64,000 nt of DNA from Paraburkholderia hiiakae (GTDB taxonomy: Bacteria; Pseudomonadota; Gammaproteobacteria; Burkholderiales; Burkholderiaceae), in the NCBI RefSeq assembly GCF_904848665.1, contig NZ_CAJHCQ010000014.1, forward strand, positions 124,001-188,000, written 5' to 3'. The notes beneath the pieces were generated by a model. It saw only the letters and a program-made list of their open reading frames with translations. It searched no databases and had not been told where the DNA came from. The translations under genes were made by a program, and so were the position numbers. How positions within the stretch are numbered: the stretch's first letter is position 1; every line of letters starts with the position of its first letter. Shown here piece by piece: positions 59,304 through 64,000 of this stretch.

Positions 59304-61316
59304 ATGCTGACAAACATCGCATTTCCACTGGCCGCTTCTAGCCTGTCGGCGCAGCGAAGCAAGGTAATGACCGCGCGCGAAGCCGTACGGCTCATCCGGG
59401 ATGGCGATACGGTCGCCTTCTCCGGCCTGGTCGGTATCGGCTTTCCAGAGGGCGTTGCTCTTGCGCTTGAAGAGCTATTTCTGTCTACTGAAGAGGAGCA
59501 CTTTCAGGCGAGTGGCAAACCACGTAATCTGACGCTTGTATGTGGCGCCGGGCCTGGTGATGGCAAGCATCGCGGGTTGAACGCACTCGCACATGAGGGC
59601 CTCGTGCGAAAGATGATTGGCGGACATTACAGTCTGGCGCCGAAACTGGGCAAACTCGCGACCAGCGGTCGGATCGAGGCATACAACCTGCCTCTAGGCG
59701 TAATTCTTGGCTTGTATCGTGATATTGCTGCGCGCAGACCCGGACATTTAAGTCGGGTCGGGCTTGGCACCTTCGTTGACCCTCGATTCGGAGGGGGCAA
59801 GCTCAATGACCGGACTGTTGACGATCTGGTCGAATTGACGACGGTGGGCGGCGAAGAGTTTCTTTTCTACAAAGCTTTTCCGATCCATGTTGGCGTAATC
59901 CGTGGCACCACCGCAGACCACGACGGAAATGTCACGATGGAGCGTGAGGCACTAAGCCTTGACATGCTCACGGTCGCCATGGCCGTGCGCAATTCCGGTG
60001 GAATAGTCATTGCGCAGGTCGAACGTCTCGCTGAACGCGGCACGCTCAATCCCCGTCAGGTCAAGGTGCCTGGCGTGCTGGTTGACTCCGTGGTGGTGGC
60101 TCCGCCCGAGCACCACTGGCAGACATTTGCCGAACCCTACAATCCGGCTTTCAGCGGCGAACTGCGACTGCCGCTGAATACGCTGCCACCGCTGGAAATG
60201 AGCGACCGCAAAGTTATCGCCAGGCGCGCGGCAATGGAATTGAGACCCGATAGCGTTGTCAATCTGGGCATCGGAATGCCAGAGGGAGTGGCAGGCGTAT
60301 CCACCGAGGAGAAGATCTTCGACTTGATGACGCTTACCACAGAATCCGGCGTCATTGGAGGCGTCCCTGCATCCGGACTTGACTTTGGTGCCGTGATGAA
60401 TGGCGAGGCCGTCATTGATCAACCGTACCAGTTCGATTACTACGATGGCGGAGGCCTCGACATCGCGTTTTTGGGTTTGGCGCAGGTTGACCGAGCCGGC
60501 AACCTGAACGTCAGCAAGTTTGGACCGAAGCTTGCCGGCGCAGGTGGTTTTATCAACATCAGCCAGAACGCAAAGAAGGTTGTCTTCATGGGTACGTTCA
60601 ACGCGGGCGGCCTGAAAACTGAAATCGAGGACGGTCAGTTAAGAATTCGCGACGATGGAGCTGCTTCAAAATTCGTCGAGCAAGTCGAGCATTGCACCTT
60701 CAGCGGGCCATATGCAGTGCAACGCCGGCAGCCGGTGCTTTACATAACCGAGCGCTGCGTGTTCCGTCTGGGCGAAGAGGGCGTAGAACTTGTCGAAATC
60801 GCACCCGGGGTTGACCTCGAGAAAGATATCCTCGCCCAGATGGCGTTCGTCCCCGTGATGAAGGAACCGCCACGACTCATGGATCCGAGGATCTTTCGAC
60901 CTGAACAGATGAAATTGCGTGATGAATTGCTACGTGTGCCACTCGAACGGCGTTTCGTGTATGACGCCCAGCGGAATCTGTTCTTCATCAACTTGACGGG
61001 TCATGCCGTCAAAACCCCAGAAGACGTCGAGCAGATCCGATCCCAAATCGAACTTCACCTTGCACCTTTGCGCCGCCGCGCGTATGTCATCGCCGACTAC
61101 GACAACTGCACGATGACGCCGGACGTGCTGGATAGCTACTGCGACATGGTCAAGGAGATGAACGCCCGTTACTACTCTGGCGCCATGCGCTACACAACCA
61201 ACAGCTTCCTGAGAGTCAGATTAGGAGACGCCCTGCAGCAGCGCGATGTCGTCCCACACATCTTCGAGAGCGCCGAGGAGGTCCGTGCTCATTTACGATG
61301 CCTTGAGCCGATCTAA
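59304..61316 (+). CDS. Fused acyl-CoA:acetate/propionate CoA-transferase (family I, YdiF-like) with C-terminal extension
   Basis: A 670-residue family I CoA-transferase with alpha and beta halves in one chain. The N-terminal half has AREAVRLIRDGDTVAFSGLVGIGFPEG. The second half has NLGIGMPEGVAGVSTEEKI and the catalytic Glu347 in TTESGVIGGVPASG, the family nucleophile. YdiF-type enzymes are about 530 residues; this one carries about 135 more at the C-terminus (from FVYDAQRNLFFINLTGH). It probably loads or unloads CoA on the pathway acid. It lies 110 bp after phaC and 5 bp before the hydrolase gene. Confidence 0.9.
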   Translation: MLTNIAFPLAASSLSAQRSKVMTAREAVRLIRDGDTVAFSGLVGIGFPEGVALALEELFLSTEEEHFQASGKPRNLTLVCGAGPGDGKHRGLNALAHEGLVRKMIGGHYSLAPKLGKLATSGRIEAYNLPLGVILGLYRDIAARRPGHLSRVGLGTFVDPRFGGGKLNDRTVDDLVELTTVGGEEFLFYKAFPIHVGVIRGTTADHDGNVTMEREALSLDMLTVAMAVRNSGGIVIAQVERLAERGTLNPRQVKVPGVLVDSVVVAPPEHHWQTFAEPYNPAFSGELRLPLNTLPPLEMSDRKVIARRAAMELRPDSVVNLGIGMPEGVAGVSTEEKIFDLMTLTTESGVIGGVPASGLDFGAVMNGEAVIDQPYQFDYYDGGGLDIAFLGLAQVDRAGNLNVSKFGPKLAGAGGFINISQNAKKVVFMGTFNAGGLKTEIEDGQLRIRDDGAASKFVEQVEHCTFSGPYAVQRRQPVLYITERCVFRLGEEGVELVEIAPGVDLEKDILAQMAFVPVMKEPPRLMDPRIFRPEQMKLRDELLRVPLERRFVYDAQRNLFFINLTGHAVKTPEDVEQIRSQIELHLAPLRRRAYVIADYDNCTMTPDVLDSYCDMVKEMNARYYSGAMRYTTNSFLRVRLGDALQQRDVVPHIFESAEEVRAHLRCLEPI

Positions 61317-61321
61317 CGCAA

Positions 61322-62392
61322 ATGACCAATCATCCAGAAGAACAAGAAGCGATGGACGAGTTTCCTGAGTCAGCGGTGGAGATTCTTTGCGAGGATCTCT
61401 ACTTGCCGCAGTCGGAGTCAGGCGTGCGGATCCACCTGCGTCGGAAATGTCCAACGTCGAGTGCAAGGCGGAGCGGCCGTGGTGTGATCGTGTTCGTTCA
61501 TGGCGCGACTTATTCGGGTGTACCGGCGTTTGACGCGGCGCTGCCGGGTGGATCCTGGCTGGAGTTTGCCGCCGCTGATGGCTATGACGCGTATGCCCTT
61601 GATGTGCGTGGCTATGGCCTATCGTCGCGTCCCTCTGCGCCGGCTGGGTATTTTGGCGTTCATAAGCTGTATGCCCGAACCGATGAAGCTATTTCGGACC
61701 TGACTGCAGCAGTGGACTTCATACTGGCGCGGACTGGCACCGACCATGTCGATCTCGTCGGCTGGTCGTGGGGTACTGCGATTTGCGGCGCTTACGCGTC
61801 GACGAATGCAGATAAGGTAAGGCGGCTCGTCTTGTACGCGCCACTGTGGATCTTGAGAAGAAAGTCCGACTGGCCTCTGGCGCTTGCGCCGCTCGCGGCG
61901 TTTCCTGCGCTTGGGCCGCTATATGCTGCCAGTCTTCCGTCCGTTCGCAGCGTCGAACTCTCGGACGTGCGCCAGCGTTGGTTTCGTGGTCTCGACATGC
62001 AGACCTCAGAAACACTTTGCCCGAGCGTTGTAGTGAGCTCCTGGTGGCATGCGACGGTCAGCGCGGATCCAGTGGGATCAGTTCAGACGCCCCCAAGGCT
62101 AATCGCGCCCAACGGTGTTGTTGCCGATTTGCTCGAATATTGGGCCGTCGGAATTCCGACTTACGATCCGGGGAACATTAAAGTTCCTGTCATGGTCATT
62201 CTTGGTGAGTGGGACGTTGATACCCCTCCAGAAATGGCGCAGGAACTGTTCAATCACTTGTCCGCTGCGCCGTATAAGCGCATGGAGGTGCTTGGACGTG
62301 GCACACATTCGATGTCGTTGGAAGTCAATCGTTTCGACCTCTATCGTCGTGTGGGATTGTTTTTGAGGTCTCGTTCCATTCCATCAAATTGA
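61322..62392 (+). CDS. Alpha/beta hydrolase
   Basis: A 356-residue alpha/beta-hydrolase-fold protein. The oxyanion motif is VFVHGATYSG (about 58-67). The nucleophile Ser149 is in the elbow LVGWSWGTAICG, an acid residue lies in ILGEWDVDTP, and the general base His329 is in GRGTHSMSLE. No signal peptide is seen, so it is probably cytoplasmic. It follows the CoA-transferase gene by 5 bp and is clearly co-transcribed. Its substrate may be an ester or polyester oligomer given the phaC neighbour, but the sequence does not show this. Confidence 0.88.
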   Translation: MTNHPEEQEAMDEFPESAVEILCEDLYLPQSESGVRIHLRRKCPTSSARRSGRGVIVFVHGATYSGVPAFDAALPGGSWLEFAAADGYDAYALDVRGYGLSSRPSAPAGYFGVHKLYARTDEAISDLTAAVDFILARTGTDHVDLVGWSWGTAICGAYASTNADKVRRLVLYAPLWILRRKSDWPLALAPLAAFPALGPLYAASLPSVRSVELSDVRQRWFRGLDMQTSETLCPSVVVSSWWHATVSADPVGSVQTPPRLIAPNGVVADLLEYWAVGIPTYDPGNIKVPVMVILGEWDVDTPPEMAQELFNHLSAAPYKRMEVLGRGTHSMSLEVNRFDLYRRVGLFLRSRSIPSN

Positions 62393-62680
62393 AGGAACGT
62401 TATCCAGCAAGAAGCGCTGTTGGCATGTCGCATAAAAATATCCGCACTTTCTTCGGTTTTTTTGCACAACCGATTGGCTTTTTACGATATTGCAGTGCGG
62501 ATTCAAATGTCTATACTCGAATAAAAGCCACAGTTGATTTTCAGACTGCTAGGCCACAAACCTACCTGAGCAGACGGACGGAAGATTGGTCGAAGACCAG
62601 TAGATTAGGTCGCACGCGTACAGCTTTGTAGGGGCAACTAGAGTGAGCGGTCATCAGAGAGTGCCGGACAACCGACGCTG
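62393..62680. other. Intergenic stretch before the mmsA relic
   Basis: There are 288 AT-richer bases with no assignable gene. An 80-codon frame overlapping the hydrolase end is not family-like. Confidence 0.4.
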
Positions 62681-62749
62681 GTGACGGCGCACTGTTTCTA
62701 CGGTGCGGCCGAGAACGGCGGTGTCAATACCATCATGAGCCTGCGCTGA
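62681..62749 (+). pseudogene. Relic of a second mmsA 3' end
   Basis: Twenty-three codons from 62681 to a TGA at 62747 read VTAHCFYGAAENGGVNTIMS and then LR-stop. The intact mmsA ends VTARWFDDATVNDGVNTTIN and then LR-stop. Alignment is gap-free over 22 residues. The preceding bases still suggest QPTL against QTKT. It lies 33 bp upstream of the mmsB start, exactly where a complete mmsA would end in an mmsA-mmsB operon. Confidence 0.8.
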
Positions 62750-62782
62750 GCGCCGGCGATGAAACACGAAGCGGAGACTGTT

Positions 62783-63676
62783 ATGAAGATTGGCTTTATC
62801 GGCCTGGGCAACATGGGAGCGCCAATGGCGAAGAACCTGCTAAAGGCGGGGCATACGCTAAGCGTTTTTGACCTCAGTGCGCAGGTCGTTCAGGAAATGG
62901 TTGACGCAGGCGCGAAGGCAACGGAGTCGCCGAAGGCTGCGGCAACTGACGTGGAGTGTGTAATCACGATGCTGCCCGCCCCCGGTCATGTACGCAACGT
63001 GCTTACGGCAGAAAATGGTGTGCTAGCGGGTATATCGAAGGACGTGATCATCATCGACTCGAGCACCATTGATCCGGCTAGTGCGAGGGAGTTCTCAAAA
63101 ATCGCGGCGCAGCACGGTAACCTATTCGTTGACGCACCGGTATCAGGCGGTACGGGAGGCGCTGCAGCCGGTACGCTTACGTTCATGGTCGGATGCGGTG
63201 ATGAGGCGTACGCGAAGATCAAGCCTGTGCTGCAATCCATGGGCAAAAGCATTGTCCATTGCGGCGATACTGGGACGGGCCAGGCCGCCAAGATTTGCAA
63301 CAACTTGCTGCTTGGCATCTCGATGGCAGCGCTCTCAGAAGCGATGGCGTTGGGGGAGGCGTTGGGAATCGATCCAAAAGTCCTGGGTGGCATCATTAAC
63401 AGTTCAACTGGACGTTGCTGGAGTTCTGAGACCTATAACCCGATGCCTGGTGTGATCGAGAGTGCGCCGTCCTCGCGAGGATACGGGGGCGGGTTCGGAA
63501 CGGACCTGATGCTCAAGGATCTCGCGCTTGCGACAGATGCCGCCAAGACCGTTCGCCAGCCGGCGTTTCTGGGTGCCCTTGCGCAACAGCTTTATCAGAT
63601 GCTTAGCGCCAACGGAGACGGCCGACTTGATTTTTCTTCCGTCATTACCTTGTACCGAAATCACGGAAATACGTGA
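62783..63676 (+). CDS. mmsB: 3-hydroxyisobutyrate dehydrogenase
   Basis: A 297-residue beta-hydroxyacid dehydrogenase oxidising 3-hydroxyisobutyrate to methylmalonate semialdehyde with NAD+. The N-terminal MKIGFIGLGNMGAPMAKNLL combines the Rossmann GxGxxG with the family signature. DAPVSGGTGGAAAGTL is the substrate-binding loop, and the catalytic Lys is in GTGQAAKICNNLLLG. GFGTDLMLKDLALA near the C-terminus is typical of MmsB. The ATG at 62783 follows GGAGAC; an upstream ATG at 62759 would add eight residues. It works immediately before MmsA in valine degradation. Confidence 0.94.
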   Translation: MKIGFIGLGNMGAPMAKNLLKAGHTLSVFDLSAQVVQEMVDAGAKATESPKAAATDVECVITMLPAPGHVRNVLTAENGVLAGISKDVIIIDSSTIDPASAREFSKIAAQHGNLFVDAPVSGGTGGAAAGTLTFMVGCGDEAYAKIKPVLQSMGKSIVHCGDTGTGQAAKICNNLLLGISMAALSEAMALGEALGIDPKVLGGIINSSTGRCWSSETYNPMPGVIESAPSSRGYGGGFGTDLMLKDLALATDAAKTVRQPAFLGALAQQLYQMLSANGDGRLDFSSVITLYRNHGNT

Positions 63677-63767
63677 CGGCACATTTCGGAATTGATCATT
63701 GTTGGAACTGTTCATCACAGGTCAGCAACGTAGCAAGTACTTTTCTTTGTAAATCGAGGAGACAACC

Positions 63768-63956
63768 ATGTCCGGGTCATCCATGCAAGTGAAGCCGTTT
63801 GAAGAAGTAATTAATGCCAGTCTCCGCCAAACCGGGGAAAGCGATTTCAAGTCTGGAAGCTACAGGATGCTCCTTTGCAATCCGTTGGCATCGTTGGTCT
63901 CCAGCCTTGATGACAACCCCGCCAGTGCGAATGTCGCGATCCTTGGGTACAACTGA
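63768..63956 (+). CDS. Small protein of unknown function
   Basis: A 62-codon frame with a good GAGGAGAC site 5-12 nt before its ATG. The product starts MSGSSMQVKPFEEVINASLR and ends ILGYN; it has no signal peptide or membrane segment. I recognise no family. It may be the intact N-terminus of a disrupted gene or a real small protein following mmsB. The remaining bases to 64000 show nothing clear. Confidence 0.4.
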   Translation: MSGSSMQVKPFEEVINASLRQTGESDFKSGSYRMLLCNPLASLVSSLDDNPASANVAILGYN

Positions 63957-64000
63957 ATCAGTTTGGCAGGTACTCGTGTGCTCATGCGCTGGCGCGCTGT

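Noticed and set aside
1..64000. CRISPR arrays, rRNA or tRNA genes, sigma-54 promoters
   Set aside because: I saw no regularly spaced repeats, no rRNA-like stretch, no tRNA cloverleaf and no convincing -24/-12 element when reading by eye; a program scan would be needed to exclude them fully.

Overview
The window reads as a GC-rich betaproteobacterial catabolic region, most likely from a Paraburkholderia, Caballeronia or Burkholderia replicon. The basis is the typical gene families: OmpC-like porins of the Burkholderiales type, a fused aerobic indolepyruvate ferredoxin oxidoreductase, many LysR/MarR/TetR/GntR regulators, a class I PHA synthase, a FUSC exporter and CODH-like Mo hydroxylase genes. 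The species assignment is an inference. I saw no rRNA, tRNA or CRISPR array, and no intact insertion sequence.

1-15100: a LIV-type ABC importer (livJHMGF) leads into a giant indolepyruvate oxidoreductase. Opposite it lie an FCD-type GntR regulator, a PuuB-like FAD oxidoreductase and a DadA-like D-amino-acid dehydrogenase. A RidA imine hydrolase and an Asp/Glu racemase-superfamily protein follow. Five copies of a perfect TGT(A/C)(G/T)ACA operator core, plus one degenerate copy, sit at the promoters of these units. This looks like one GntR-controlled regulon for uptake and oxidative deamination of an amino compound to a 2-oxo acid, followed by CoA-ester formation. It carries two decayed genes (a crotonase fragment and an SDR lacking its catalytic centre).

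15100-31020: a degenerate stretch with a tyrosine-recombinase remnant, then a DUF302 protein, a LysR, a coupled TetR-MarR pair, and a divergent crotonase / CaiB-type CoA-transferase / fumarylacetoacetase-like hydrolase / MFS / porin set. Next come a phage-type superinfection-immunity protein, a second LysR closely related to the first, a small secreted protein, a tautomerase, a cupin-SnoaL-VOC set and a MarR.

31450-36850: a tripartite efflux system (NodT-type outer membrane factor, EmrA-like adaptor, EmrB-like DHA2 pump), with an AraC-type regulator downstream on the opposite strand.

37100-46970: a thiolase, a TetR, and a molybdenum hydroxylase cluster (CoxG-, CoxS-, CoxL- and CoxM-like subunits, a secreted DUF302 paralogue, an XdhC/CoxF-like maturation factor), then an Old Yellow Enzyme and an SDR. 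The large-subunit active-site loop is AYRGAGR rather than the AYRCSFR of true CO dehydrogenase, so the substrate is probably an organic molecule.

47000-54000: a 5'-decayed porin, an orphan FUSC-type exporter, two LysR regulators and a remnant of a winged-helix regulator.

54500-64000: an MHS-type MFS transporter, methylmalonate-semialdehyde dehydrogenase (mmsA), a PHA synthase with a short N-terminus, a fused CoA-transferase, an alpha/beta hydrolase and 3-hydroxyisobutyrate dehydrogenase (mmsB). A 23-codon 3' relic of another mmsA sits just before mmsB, which suggests that an ancestral mmsA-mmsB pair was rearranged. The likely theme is branched C4 acid/valine-type catabolism linked to acyl-CoA and polyester metabolism.
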